A DNA stretch of 64,000 bases from MGIIb-Q1 sp964342465. Lineage in GTDB: Archaea > Thermoplasmatota > Poseidoniia > Poseidoniales > Thalassarchaeaceae. A model generated the notes under the pieces. That model was not told where the DNA came from, ran no database searches, and was given only the letters and a program-made list of their open reading frames with translations. The stretch spans positions 62,001 to 126,000 of the forward strand of contig CAYFFQ010000005.1 in the NCBI GenBank assembly GCA_964342465.1. Reading direction: 5' to 3'. Made by a program: the position numbers and the translations under genes. This document shows positions 15,637 through 23,930 of this stretch, in pieces. Within the stretch, counting starts at the first letter, position 1; each line of letters begins with the position of its first letter.

Positions 15637-16116
15637 ATACCCCATTTGAGGCCAATGATGAGGTTCTAGGTACCCGAGTTCTCTTTTCATGTAATAGGCT
15701 AGAGGAGTGAGTAATGTCGCCACCATTCTGCCTTTGGGGGTGAGAGAATAGCGGGTGCGCATGGGAGGGCCAGAGAAGACCGTCCGTTGCACAATTCCCA
15801 ATTCCACTCCCTCCTTCAGACGAGTGGATAGGGCTCGGTTTGACACACCCTCAATATACGAGGTGAGTTCGGTGAATCCCATGCTTTCTCTGAGGGTTAA
15901 GGCGGTCACCACGTGGTATCCCCATTTTCTGCCATTGAGGAAAGAAAAAGCTTCTCCGGTCAATTTGATGATGTTTGTCAGGTATTCTTGGGGGACAGGC
16001 ACCGCAATTTCGGCGTCGAATTTGAGTTGTCTTGATATCTCTATGATTTCATTGAGGAGGGAGTCGCACTCCTTTCGGTTTGTCACCCACTGGAGGTCAT
16101 ATTCATCTCCACTCAT
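15613..16116 (-). CDS. HxlR-family transcriptional regulator
   Basis: The HxlR winged helix is clear: NGRKWGYHVVTALTLRESMG, FTELTSYIEGVSNRALSTRL and the wing PPMRTRYSLTPKGRMVATLL. An N-terminal helical extension of about 70 residues precedes it. I prefer ATG 16116 (MSGDEYDLQW) because CTATAAATG at 16138-16146 would be its TATA box about 26 nt upstream. ATG 16140 would fall inside that element. The perfect palindrome TGGTGAA-N6-TTCACCA (16148-16167) abuts it. The gene is divergent from the RND exporter and convergent with a LysE exporter, so it probably controls itself and an efflux function. Confidence 0.87.
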   Translation of the reverse strand: MSGDEYDLQWVTNRKECDSLLNEIIEISRQLKFDAEIAVPVPQEYLTNIIKLTGEAFSFLNGRKWGYHVVTALTLRESMGFTELTSYIEGVSNRALSTRLKEGVELGIVQRTVFSGPPMRTRYSLTPKGRMVATLLTPLAYYMKRELGYLEPHHWPQMGYSGHEDSE

Positions 16117-16147
16117 GGATTGGTCTTGGGGGTTGTGCATTTATAGT

Positions 16148-16167
16148 TGGTGAAGAATTATTCACCA
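16148..16167. promoter_or_regulatory. Palindromic operator between HxlR regulator and RND exporter
   Basis: TGGTGAA, 6 nt, TTCACCA: perfect 7-bp arms. It adjoins the TATA element of the HxlR gene and lies about 24 bp before the TATA element of the RND gene, the expected place for a regulator acting on both. Confidence 0.6.
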
Positions 16168-16190
16168 TCTCTCAACAAGAGAACTGCTCT

Positions 16191-16200
16191 CTATAATATA
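16191..16200 (+). promoter_or_regulatory. TATA-like element of the RND exporter gene
   Basis: CTATAATATA is centred about 25 nt before the ATG at 16221, as expected for a leaderless transcript. Confidence 0.6.
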
Positions 16201-16220
16201 CCAATGCTATTCGGTGGCCC

Positions 16221-18830
16221 ATGGGTGTTGAGGCGAATTTGAAGCGCCGCCGCAGATTGACTCTGCTGGCATTCGGATTGGTCACTATTTTCCTATTCTC
16301 CGGATTCGTGTATGGTCCGAACGGTTCGCAAAGGGGAACTTTTGTCCTGATGAACGATGAAACATGGGAGGCAGCGAATATGGCAGCGGCTGAAATGCCG
16401 GAATCCGGTTATAACGCGGTGTTGTTCGTCGGTCCGAAATGGGGCGAAGAGCCTGGCAACGCGATTGCCTTGCCGGTTCTCCGCGAGATTGTCACCAGAT
16501 ATGATTCGATGATGGCCACCGATGAAATCTCAGAACATTTCGAGTCGGATTTCAACTGGATGGTTCAGAAGGAGACCGCTGGAACATTCGGCTTTGCCGA
16601 AGCGGTCCGCGCCGTGATGAACAATGAAACCCCCGTCACCACACAGATTGGATGGACTGGCCCTAACTTCTCAGAGGCGGAGCAGAGTGACCTGAACGAA
16701 GTTCTCACCCTTCTTTTCGACTACCGGTTTGAGGATGGCTCGCAACCCTACCGAGATGTGGTGACCTATCTTGAACAAAATGAGGAAGGAGTCTGGTCAG
16801 GGAGAGGGTTCCTCATTTTCGGATTGGCCAATGCCACGAGTCTCTTCGGCCCTGATGGAGAATATTCCAAATCGGCCGATGATGTGAAACCATACTTTGA
16901 AGAATGGGAATTGATGATAGATGAAGTCTATCGTGAAGACTTGACATTTACTGGCGAAGATGTCCATGTTTGGTCATATCTCGGTATTGATAGTGAGATC
17001 AATGATGAGGTGGCACAGACTATGCCTTTGATTGGAGTCTCATTTCTTCTGATGACCATAATCGTTGGTCTCTATTTCCGCGATTGGCGCGATGTCCTCG
17101 CCTCTTCCGCGGGATTGGGTCTCCTGATGGGGTGGATGTTCGGTACTCAGGCTTGGCTAGGTTATCCTCAGACTCAAATCTCTTCCATGTTACCCATTCT
17201 GTTGCTTGCCCTCGGAGTCGACTTCTCCTTCCATAGTCTACAGCGGTGGCGAATTATTGCATGGAACGACGGTGAGGGTGAAAACGAGCGGTTGAGCGCT
17301 GCGTGGAGAAGTATTCGTGAACTGTGGCCAGCCCTCGGCCTTGCCACCATTACGACGATGATTGCATTCGGAACCGCTGCATTCTCACCGATTCCAGACC
17401 TTGCTGAATGGGGGCGATTGGCCGCCATCTTCATCCCCGAGGCCTACCTTCTTCTCGGGATTTTCACTGTCGTCCTACGCTCGGGATTTGCGGTGAAGAG
17501 CGGTGAAACTCAGAAGGGATTCGCGGATAAGATGCGCAGGATGGGTGGGTTGCAGGTAAGAAAACCAATACCCTTCTTGATTGTGCTAATACTGCTCACC
17601 GGTGGAGCGCTGACAATTGGACAACCCGATTCTGATTTTGATGTCCATGATTATCTTGACAACGACTCACGAATGGTGCGTTCACTGGATATCACCGACC
17701 ATACATTTGAATCGCGGGACAAAGGAGAACCCGGTTTCGTATTCGTTGATTCTGGTCCTGACGGTGACCTCTCCGACCCTGAAACGATGATGATGATAGA
17801 CGCATATATGACCGAGATTCACGACCGAAATTGGACATATCACAATCCCACCATAGTCGACCTTGTTCGCTGGCAGGTCCAACAAAAAGCAACAGGTGGA
17901 CTAGGTTTCTCGCCATCAATCTTGGATAACGAATCGATGTTGCCTCAAGACCCACAAGAAATGCACGCGGTTCTCCTTGACATCAAGGCCAATGGAACAA
18001 TGAATCCATATAATCCTACTCAACAGGTTAAGCCACCACAAGTGACCTCCAAGGCGAAAATCTCCGATGATGGAGAAATCCTGATGATGAGGCTCCCGAT
18101 GAAGGTCGCAATTGCTCACGATTGGGTGTGGATGGCTGACTACAAAGAGGAGTTTGAGTTAGTTATGGATGAGATGCTGACCTTTGAAAACGGTGAAACT
18201 GCCATTCTCACCGGTGATTCGTTCCAGCGATTCGTCTATGTGAACGCCATGACCGATTCCTTTCAATCCAGCATCTACATCGCGATTATTGCCTGTCTTG
18301 CAGTCCTATTCCTCGTATTGCGTGACATCCGGTTGAGTCTGCTTACAATCGCCCCCGTAGCAGCGGTTTCTCTATGGCTCAACGCGGGAATGAATCTCGC
18401 TGGACAAAGCCTCAATCTCGTCACCCTGCAGGTGGCTTCTCTGGCAATCGGCATCGGATTGGATTACGCAATTCATGTCACTCAGGCGATTCGAGAACAG
18501 AAGGAGAGACGACCTAGCGAAAGAATGGAAAGGTGGGTAAAGGGTATGATGGGCCATACAGGAGTCGCACTGTTCGCTTCCGGTCTCACCGACATTCTAG
18601 GGTTCGCTGTCCTTCTCCTCTCTGTGATGCCTATGTTCACCATGTTCGGAAAAGTGATGATTGTGATGGTGCTACTGGCACAAGCAGCATGTGTCTTCAT
18701 TTTGCCTTCACTTCTAACTCTCTTTGGTGGGCTTACCAAAGATGTACAGAAGCCTTCCTCTGACCAAGGTGGCGGTGGAGATGCAGGTCCCATAAAACCG
18801 ATTCAGGGTCTGATCGGAATCGACCATTGA
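16221..18830 (+). CDS. RND-superfamily (MmpL/SSD-like) exporter
   Basis: The 869-aa membrane protein has the duplicated RND plan: TM1 (about 12-30), a large outer loop, a five-helix sterol-sensing-like block with LLALGVDFSFHSLQRW, then a second TM, a second large loop and a second block with SLAIGIGLDYAIHVTQAI. The paired Gly-x-Asp segments are the proton-relay region of the superfamily. This matches COG1033-type predicted exporters, which move lipids or hydrophobic compounds. The actual substrate is unknown. The gene is preceded by a TATA element giving a leaderless start and is divergent from an HxlR regulator with a palindrome between them. Confidence 0.93.
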   Translation: MGVEANLKRRRRLTLLAFGLVTIFLFSGFVYGPNGSQRGTFVLMNDETWEAANMAAAEMPESGYNAVLFVGPKWGEEPGNAIALPVLREIVTRYDSMMATDEISEHFESDFNWMVQKETAGTFGFAEAVRAVMNNETPVTTQIGWTGPNFSEAEQSDLNEVLTLLFDYRFEDGSQPYRDVVTYLEQNEEGVWSGRGFLIFGLANATSLFGPDGEYSKSADDVKPYFEEWELMIDEVYREDLTFTGEDVHVWSYLGIDSEINDEVAQTMPLIGVSFLLMTIIVGLYFRDWRDVLASSAGLGLLMGWMFGTQAWLGYPQTQISSMLPILLLALGVDFSFHSLQRWRIIAWNDGEGENERLSAAWRSIRELWPALGLATITTMIAFGTAAFSPIPDLAEWGRLAAIFIPEAYLLLGIFTVVLRSGFAVKSGETQKGFADKMRRMGGLQVRKPIPFLIVLILLTGGALTIGQPDSDFDVHDYLDNDSRMVRSLDITDHTFESRDKGEPGFVFVDSGPDGDLSDPETMMMIDAYMTEIHDRNWTYHNPTIVDLVRWQVQQKATGGLGFSPSILDNESMLPQDPQEMHAVLLDIKANGTMNPYNPTQQVKPPQVTSKAKISDDGEILMMRLPMKVAIAHDWVWMADYKEEFELVMDEMLTFENGETAILTGDSFQRFVYVNAMTDSFQSSIYIAIIACLAVLFLVLRDIRLSLLTIAPVAAVSLWLNAGMNLAGQSLNLVTLQVASLAIGIGLDYAIHVTQAIREQKERRPSERMERWVKGMMGHTGVALFASGLTDILGFAVLLLSVMPMFTMFGKVMIVMVLLAQAACVFILPSLLTLFGGLTKDVQKPSSDQGGGGDAGPIKPIQGLIGIDH

Positions 18831-18895
18831 AAATGTGGAATGATATGCCAAATCGCACACAACCTCTGGTGGGGAAGTATGGCGGGATATTGTTC

Positions 18896-18902
18896 ATATA
18901 AA
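18896..18902 (+). promoter_or_regulatory. TATA-like element of the short lipoprotein gene
   Basis: ATATAAA is centred about 24 nt before the ATG at 18923. It suggests this small gene is, or was, a real transcription unit. Confidence 0.55.
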
Positions 18903-18922
18903 GGGAGAGTTTTCCTAAACCC

Positions 18923-19072
18923 ATGAACAAAGGAATGATGGCGATTCCACTCGTCTTGATGCTCCTTACTTCGGGATGCCTCGGTGATGGGGGTGAGGTG
19001 ACACAAATCCGAAAGATGTTCTCGGTTGCATGGAAAATGCTCAGAATTACCAACCAGCCCACCCAATCGTGA
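18923..19072 (+). CDS. Short lipoprotein, possibly truncated
   Basis: The 49-residue product begins MNKGMMAIPLVLMLLTSGCL, a signal peptide with a lipobox (LTSGC, Cys19). About 30 residues follow (GDGGEVTQIRKMFSVAWKML...). The stop lies four bases before a 61-bp tandem repeat. Its own TATA-like element supports expression, but so short a mature part suggests that the rest of a larger lipoprotein was lost when the repeat arose. No family was recognised. Confidence 0.5.
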   Translation: MNKGMMAIPLVLMLLTSGCLGDGGEVTQIRKMFSVAWKMLRITNQPTQS

Positions 19073-19075
19073 GAA

Positions 19076-19197
19076 ATATCGCTTCGTGGGACCATCAATG
19101 GTCGCTTCTCCAGAAGATTACGCGAGAGGGTGGGTAATATCGCTTCTTGGGACCATCAATGGTCGCTTCTCCAGAAGATTACGCGAGGGGGTGGGTT
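19076..19197. repeat. 61-bp tandem duplication
   Basis: Two nearly identical copies start with ATATCGCTTC at 19076 and 19137. Each contains the perfect palindrome GACCATCAATGGTC. The array begins four bases after the short lipoprotein stop and ends before the TerB-like gene. Confidence 0.92.
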
Positions 19198-19225
19198 TTA
19201 TGTGCGAGGCTGAAAATCCAGAGGT

Positions 19226-19672
19226 ATGCTTCCCGATACCCTGCTGGATTTGAGCGATGTGGAGGCGGTCTCTTATGCCACGATACTCGCTACTGTGGCG
19301 ACCTGCGATGGAAAATTCACACCCGAAGAGATGAGTAGTTACGAGGCGCGAATCGCTTCTCTCCTGTTCCAACCGTTTGTGAGAGAGCGCCTCAATTCGA
19401 TGATTGGCGAGTGGGTCGATTTGCAGGAACACCTTGAGCAATTTTCACCCTCCGGACTTCGCCTTCTGCTGCGCGATTCCGTTCTGATGGCGGCGTGTGA
19501 CGGTGAATACAAGCCGGAGGAGATGGAAATCATCGAACAGATTGCCGCTGCTGCTGGGGTGGACGAGGACACCCTCAACCAACTCTATGTATGGGTTGCT
19601 GACGGATGGGGTTGGCAGCGAAGAGGGCACTCGATTTTGGAAATCTCGTATGAGAAACCAATCGCCGCTTGA
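19226..19672 (+). CDS. TerB-like protein
   Basis: The 148-aa all-helical protein contains two related halves, each with an acidic CDGxxxPEE segment: ATVATCDGKFTPEEMSSYEA and LMAACDGEYKPEEMEIIEQI. This is the pattern of the TerB (tellurite-resistance-type) fold, in which acidic residues can bind divalent metal. TerB domains are often linked to membrane stress or surveillance, but none of the other ter genes is present here, so no role is assigned. A short single-helix membrane protein overlaps its 3' end. Confidence 0.75.
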   Translation: MLPDTLLDLSDVEAVSYATILATVATCDGKFTPEEMSSYEARIASLLFQPFVRERLNSMIGEWVDLQEHLEQFSPSGLRLLLRDSVLMAACDGEYKPEEMEIIEQIAAAAGVDEDTLNQLYVWVADGWGWQRRGHSILEISYEKPIAA

Positions 19673-19757
19673 CCGCACCGAGCGGCCCTTCAAACAGGCA
19701 TTCATGTTCATAGCATTCGCCTCTCTCTGGCTGGCGGTTGGCGCAGCCTTCGCCTGA
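19650..19757 (+). CDS. 35-residue single-helix membrane protein
   Basis: The frame from ATG 19650 overlaps the last 23 bases of the TerB-like gene and encodes a basic/polar start (MRNQSPLDRTERPFKQ) followed by one hydrophobic helix (AFMFIAFASLWLAVGAAFA) at the very C-terminus. The overlap suggests translational coupling, perhaps a membrane partner of the TerB-like protein. Very short proteins carry little evidence, so this is a tentative call. Confidence 0.4.
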   Translation: MRNQSPLDRTERPFKQAFMFIAFASLWLAVGAAFA

Positions 19758-19777
19758 GTTGATTCTTCAAGTAGACG

Positions 19778-19788
19778 GAGACGGTCTC
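19778..19788. other. Small perfect hairpin between genes
   Basis: GAGAC-G-GTCTC, extended by outer AGACG and CGTCT arms with an internal bulge. It may end the upstream transcript. Confidence 0.3.
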
Positions 19789-19894
19789 CGATGCGTCTGA
19801 AAGGAACCAGTTCCACCACGGTGACATGAAGAACATCTTCGGGTTTTCCTTATACTATCTCATCCCTTCGTGGGGAAGAGGGAGGAAGAGTTCA

Positions 19895-22519
19895 ATGAGG
19901 CGTATCAATCGCGTTTCATGCACGATTCTGGTTCTCCTTTTGTTGTTTACGAACACCCTCTCTGATGTCGATGCGGGGGAAAAAACCACTGCCAATCTCT
20001 GCCGAGGTTGCCACGGTGACAACTACGGAGCCTATACCACCCTCTCACAGTATTCAGTTCCTGCCGAGGTCGGTCTCGGAGAGACCTTCACCGTCAGTGT
20101 GCGAATGGTATTGAGTGGTAACCTCGACCAGAGTAGACCCGACTACTGGAAAATCGACAACGAAGTGACACTATCATCATCACAGGGTCGTTTCTCCTTT
20201 TCACCCGCCACCTACACCCACAACGACAAACTTCCAAATGATGTGGTTGATATCTCATGGCAACTCACCGCAGACCAAGGGGTGGGGAGCGACACCCTGA
20301 CGGTCAGCGTGTATTCAGTAGCCCAACATTTCAGCAGAACCGGAATAGACCAGCTCTCATCAAGCATTGAGGTGACACCCCCCAACACACCACCTCAACT
20401 CTCTGCTGCAGCATTCTCACCAATTCAGGGTGATGTCAATCAACTCTTTGGTTTTGAAGTCATTTGGACTGATGCTGATGGCGACCTCCCGTCCTATTTG
20501 CGGCTAATTGTGGATGGGAACTCTCTGCCTCTCAGTGAAGCGAATTCAGGCTCAGATGACCCCATTACAGGAGTCAGATTCATCAGTTCTTCGATGACAC
20601 TTCCGGCGGGCCATCACACCTACTTTTTCCAAGGCTCGGATGGTGAAGCAGGAGTTCGGTTACCGGCGGGAGATGAGGTCACTCAAGGCCCTCAGGGCCC
20701 ACTCACAGGGGTTTATCCCGGTCCGTTCGTCGGTCTGCCTCCGACTCTCCAAAACGATACTCTAACACCCTCGGTGGGGGATGGCCAAACCAATTTCACC
20801 TATTCAATCCAATTAGATGGAGTGGGTGGCTTGAATGGTACGACGGTACGATTCTGGTTGGATGGAATTGATTCTGGAATTCAACCAGTCGTAACCGATT
20901 TGGGAAACGCAGGATGGCAATTCAATTTTTCAACGACTCTCGCTGCTGGAGTAAGTCATTTTCATCACTTCACCGCCTCGAATGAGTTCGGGAGCGTCAG
21001 GTTTCCCGCTGGAAGTGAATCGCTTAGTGGCCCGATAATTGTCGGCGATGTCCTCTCAGCGGCCTCTCTCTCACCCACACAAGGAGATGAGAGAACCCCG
21101 TACAATTTCTCTATCAATTATTCGAATCCTGCGAACATCGCACCGAGTTCGATAGCGGTGGTCATCGATGGAACTTCCCTGCTTTTGAATTCCGAGACCA
21201 CCAATATAGATTGGCGGAACGGAACCCAATTCTCTATTGAAACCCTGCTTGGTGTGGGGAACCACAGTTACCACTTTGAAGCACTTGAGGATGGCCGCAG
21301 CCACCGCATTCCACAAGTGGGAGAGTTGCAGTTGGAAGTTTCGCGCTATGACAGCCCACCGTGGCTCAACCATTCTTCGGTTCTAGTTGACGGAGTAGAA
21401 TTGTTCAATGATTCATCAGTGATGGGGGATGAGGAGATCATCAATGCGACACGCCCACGCTTTCTGATAGGCAAGGAGGTCGAGGTGCGAATCACATTCT
21501 ACGATGCCGAGGGCGATGCTGCCGTGGAAAACTCTGTCATCGCCTGGATAGATGGCGTCCCGAATCTGATGGAGAGGTTTGACGGCAACAACTCAACCGA
21601 AGGGCAAGTTTGGCGTTTGAAAACGACTACTCTTAGCATCGGTGACAATCACACACTCTACTTCACCGCCACTTCCGCCTATATTGCAAGTGGGTCATTT
21701 GAAGCGGAAAAACTGAGATTCCCCCTCGCTGAAAACATGTCTATACCCCTGCCCGCAATCGAAGAACCACCGCCACCCAATGTTCCACCACTACTGAGAC
21801 CGCCCGGCGACGGAAGATTGATGCTGAACCCGTTCGCAGGCGCAGAATCCGATAATTACACCTTCCTCATCGAGGTGGTCGATACCGACTGGACTGCCGA
21901 CAGAGAACTTGAAATCTGGTTGGTGATTGATGGAGTGAATCACTCCCTTCAACCGGTCAACCTCACCGACCACCGCAACGGTACCATCTTTGGAATCACC
22001 CTTAGATTGGAGGTGGGTGAACATCAACATCGCTTCGGGGTGAGCGATGGGGAGGATGAGGCGGAATACCCCGCTACCGGGATGGTCAACGGTCCGACGG
22101 TGCAGGCCAACATGATTCCAGTAGAGGAACTCGCCTTACGCCCCATTTTTGTACAGTGGGCATGGTGGATGGTCTTGGCAAACCTCCTCCTCATCTTGGG
22201 GGGTGCTGGTTGGGCTACCATGACATTGCGAGAGGCGCGCCGCGTAGTTTTCCAACGCGAGGTGCGGAAAATGGCGAGGGCATTCCGTGAATTCGACGAA
22301 CAGGTCGACCCTGAAGAGCGAGCCATGCAAGAGGAGACACCTGCGGATGTGTGGAGAACTAGGCCATCCGAAACCTACTATACTTCAGGATATATCGAAT
22401 CCACAGTTGATGAGGAACTTCTGCTGGCTGAACTCGGTGGAATCCCGAAGAGAGAGGCGAGGCAAGACAGAGGGTTGCAGGAGTTGTTGGACGACCTACA
22501 GATAGATGACTCATTCTGA
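19895..22519 (+). CDS. Secreted CxxCH (heme c-type) protein with Ig-like repeats and C-terminal anchor
   Basis: The preferred start is 19895, where GGAGGAAG sits seven bases upstream and MRRINRVSCTILVLLLLFTN is a signal peptide. A longer in-frame start at 19826 exists. A single heme-c motif, CRGCH (Cys36, Cys39, His40), follows directly after the signal peptide. The remainder of the 874 residues is a row of Ig/cadherin-like repeats (recurring PPQLS...F.V.W.DADGD and H.Y.F...DG...R.P patterns). Near residue 750-775 is one transmembrane helix (WWMVLANLLLILGGAGW), then a charged cytoplasmic tail of about 100 residues. The next gene, 18 nt downstream, encodes a heme-b-like membrane protein. Electron transfer to or from the cell surface is a reasonable inference. 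Confidence 0.8.
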   Translation: MRRINRVSCTILVLLLLFTNTLSDVDAGEKTTANLCRGCHGDNYGAYTTLSQYSVPAEVGLGETFTVSVRMVLSGNLDQSRPDYWKIDNEVTLSSSQGRFSFSPATYTHNDKLPNDVVDISWQLTADQGVGSDTLTVSVYSVAQHFSRTGIDQLSSSIEVTPPNTPPQLSAAAFSPIQGDVNQLFGFEVIWTDADGDLPSYLRLIVDGNSLPLSEANSGSDDPITGVRFISSSMTLPAGHHTYFFQGSDGEAGVRLPAGDEVTQGPQGPLTGVYPGPFVGLPPTLQNDTLTPSVGDGQTNFTYSIQLDGVGGLNGTTVRFWLDGIDSGIQPVVTDLGNAGWQFNFSTTLAAGVSHFHHFTASNEFGSVRFPAGSESLSGPIIVGDVLSAASLSPTQGDERTPYNFSINYSNPANIAPSSIAVVIDGTSLLLNSETTNIDWRNGTQFSIETLLGVGNHSYHFEALEDGRSHRIPQVGELQLEVSRYDSPPWLNHSSVLVDGVELFNDSSVMGDEEIINATRPRFLIGKEVEVRITFYDAEGDAAVENSVIAWIDGVPNLMERFDGNNSTEGQVWRLKTTTLSIGDNHTLYFTATSAYIASGSFEAEKLRFPLAENMSIPLPAIEEPPPPNVPPLLRPPGDGRLMLNPFAGAESDNYTFLIEVVDTDWTADRELEIWLVIDGVNHSLQPVNLTDHRNGTIFGITLRLEVGEHQHRFGVSDGEDEAEYPATGMVNGPTVQANMIPVEELALRPIFVQWAWWMVLANLLLILGGAGWATMTLREARRVVFQREVRKMARAFREFDEQVDPEERAMQEETPADVWRTRPSETYYTSGYIESTVDEELLLAELGGIPKREARQDRGLQELLDDLQIDDSF

Positions 22520-22537
22520 AAAGGGGAGAGGAAATCG

Positions 22538-23032
22538 TTGCTTTCAGCTGCTACAATCTATTTCTTGGGAAGATGGACAGGTATAATCGTCTTCTCACTG
22601 CTGATTATCGATTTCGTCGTCATGGAGGTATTTCGTCTCCATGGCAGCACCATGAAAGGGTGGGTTGCTTCCCGCGTCTATGCCAACAAATTACATGGAA
22701 TCTCATCCGTGACTATTCTTCTCGGAGCTCTCCTCCACGCCTTCCTCCTAGTGTTTGGGCATTGGAATGACCAAGTCACTGCCTTCCCTCTGTGGATGGC
22801 TCTCGGTGAGCGACTGGCTCTCATGTTCAATCTCGGAACGATCGCATCTGCTCTGATGCTATGCCTGGCACTACACGGCTATTTTCGCAACTGGTTCTGG
22901 AAGAGGTGGAGTCACGATTCTTGGCGTAGAGTCCACTTCTGGACATCTATTCTGCTCATCGTTATCGTATCGATTCATGCCGTCACAATTGGAAAGGAAC
23001 TGCAATTTCTTGGCCTCAGTATCCGCTCTTGA
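22538..23032 (+). CDS. Bis-His heme-b-type membrane protein (ferric-reductase-like)
   Basis: A 164-residue protein with about four or five hydrophobic helices. Histidines occur in two pairs with identical spacing, His53/His67 and His133/His147 (14 apart). That is the arrangement that holds two stacked b hemes in ferric-reductase/NADPH-oxidase-like domains, and the RVHFWTSILLIVIVSIHAV segment fits that family. It starts at TTG 22538 behind GGGGAGAGG. It lacks FAD or NAD domains, so its partner must supply or accept electrons. The CxxCH protein encoded just upstream, probably co-transcribed, is the obvious candidate. Confidence 0.65.
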   Translation: MLSAATIYFLGRWTGIIVFSLLIIDFVVMEVFRLHGSTMKGWVASRVYANKLHGISSVTILLGALLHAFLLVFGHWNDQVTAFPLWMALGERLALMFNLGTIASALMLCLALHGYFRNWFWKRWSHDSWRRVHFWTSILLIVIVSIHAVTIGKELQFLGLSIRS

Positions 23033-23100
23033 ATCGTTCAGGAGTCAAGGGTACGACTTGAAATACCGGATTAACCAGCATGAAACAGGCCGTATTCCAG

Positions 23101-23475
23101 TCAAGATATTCTTACTCCATCAGGCCAGAGCACGAGAATGAGCGTCCGCCCCTTCGTTTTGGGTGTGTGGGTGGTTCCGCTGCTCATCCAAACCAGCGTT
23201 CCCTCGGGGTATCTCCCTTCCTCATCCCAGACTTCGCCGCGCAGAACGAGGTATGCCTCACCTCCGGGGTGGGTGTGCGGCATGAATGCTTCAACTGCAA
23301 CTTCCGAATCGGTGTCGTACAATACGAGAGAACAGTTCCCTTCTCGGGCCAGCCTGCCGAGCCGAACGCCTGTTCCGAAATCCTTCCAGCGAACATTGGC
23401 TGACAGCCATGCATCATCGATTGCGAGTCCGAGCCACGGCGAGAGGTCGTGATTGAATGCCATGTTCGGTGCCAT
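23101..23475 (-). CDS. Cupin-domain (ChrR-like) protein
   Basis: From the ATG at 23475 (MAPNMAFNHDLS) the protein is 124 aa and a single cupin. The metal-binding motif PHTHPGGEAYLVLRGEV and the second motif EGTLVWMSSGTTHTP match ChrR-like cupins, which bind zinc or another divalent metal and often sense oxidants or modify small molecules. Upstream in-frame codons to 23553 cross the operator-like region and are less likely. ATCCCC-N5-GGGGAT overlaps the start, and the gene is divergent from a winged-helix regulator. Confidence 0.85.
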   Translation of the reverse strand: MAPNMAFNHDLSPWLGLAIDDAWLSANVRWKDFGTGVRLGRLAREGNCSLVLYDTDSEVAVEAFMPHTHPGGEAYLVLRGEVWDEEGRYPEGTLVWMSSGTTHTPKTKGRTLILVLWPDGVRIS

Positions 23476-23490
23476 CCCCCTAAAGGGGAT
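23474..23490. promoter_or_regulatory. Palindrome at the cupin start
   Basis: ATCCCCCTAAAGGGGAT has perfect 6-bp arms and contains the CCCCCTAA octamer found in the two larger operator-like palindromes nearby. It spans the first bases of the preferred cupin start. Confidence 0.5.
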
Positions 23491-23517
23491 GAGGGTTTTG
23501 CTCCATTCCGATAACAA

Positions 23518-23545
23518 AATTAGGGGGGTGCTTTTCCCCCTAATT
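23518..23545. promoter_or_regulatory. Operator-like inverted repeat before the winged-helix gene
   Basis: AATTAGGGGG and CCCCCTAATT are perfect 10-bp arms around an 8-nt spacer (GTGCTTTT), ending six bases before the ATG at 23552. The core is TTAGGGGG, 8 nt, CCCCCTAA. Its position over the likely promoter suggests autorepression. Confidence 0.65.
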
Positions 23546-23551
23546 GGTCGC

Positions 23552-23896
23552 ATGAGGAAACAGAGGGATCTGCCGGTCTCGATTTACCGGATTCTACTAT
23601 ACCTCTCTCGGATGAGATCTGAGGATTTTGATTCGAGGCGGCTTGTAAGGATTGAGCGGGCGACGAGTATCGACCGTAAGGAATTGCGGGAACATCTTGA
23701 AAAACTGACTGATTTGGGGTTGATTGATTGTATTGATGAAGGTCATACCGGGCGCGGCGGCCATCCCAAGATGCACTACAACATCACTCCAGTCGGTAGG
23801 ACCTGGAGGAGTGATATCGGCAGACTCATACAACTCTGCCAAAGGGCAGATTACTATCCAGAATCATTCTTCTATCTTCCTTCGGACAGTTATTAG
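23552..23896 (+). CDS. Winged-helix transcriptional regulator, probable local regulator
   Basis: The 114-aa protein (MRKQRDLPVSIYRILLYLSR) is one winged-helix domain. The recognition region is LVRIERATSIDRKELREHLE, followed by the helix KLTDLGLIDCI and a wing carrying HTGRGGHPKMHYNITPVG. Further upstream ATGs in frame (from 23453) would read through the inverted repeat and overlap the cupin gene, so 23552 is preferred. The same inverted-repeat architecture (TTAGGnGG, 8 nt, CCCCCTAA) flanks this gene on both sides. The 3' copy includes its stop codon and lies in front of the next operon. It is inferred to control itself, that operon and perhaps the cupin gene. Confidence 0.75.
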   Translation: MRKQRDLPVSIYRILLYLSRMRSEDFDSRRLVRIERATSIDRKELREHLEKLTDLGLIDCIDEGHTGRGGHPKMHYNITPVGRTWRSDIGRLIQLCQRADYYPESFFYLPSDSY

Positions 23897-23916
23897 GTGG
23901 GTCTTTAACCCCCTAA
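23893..23916. promoter_or_regulatory. Second operator-like inverted repeat, before the membrane operon
   Basis: TTAGGTGG, 8 nt (GTCTTTAA), CCCCCTAA: the same half-sites, orientation and spacer length as at 23520-23543, with one mismatch. It lies 14 bp upstream of the TATA-like element of the 23961 operon and contains the TAG of the regulator gene. Confidence 0.65.
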
Positions 23917-23930
23917 CTTTTCACTCCTCA

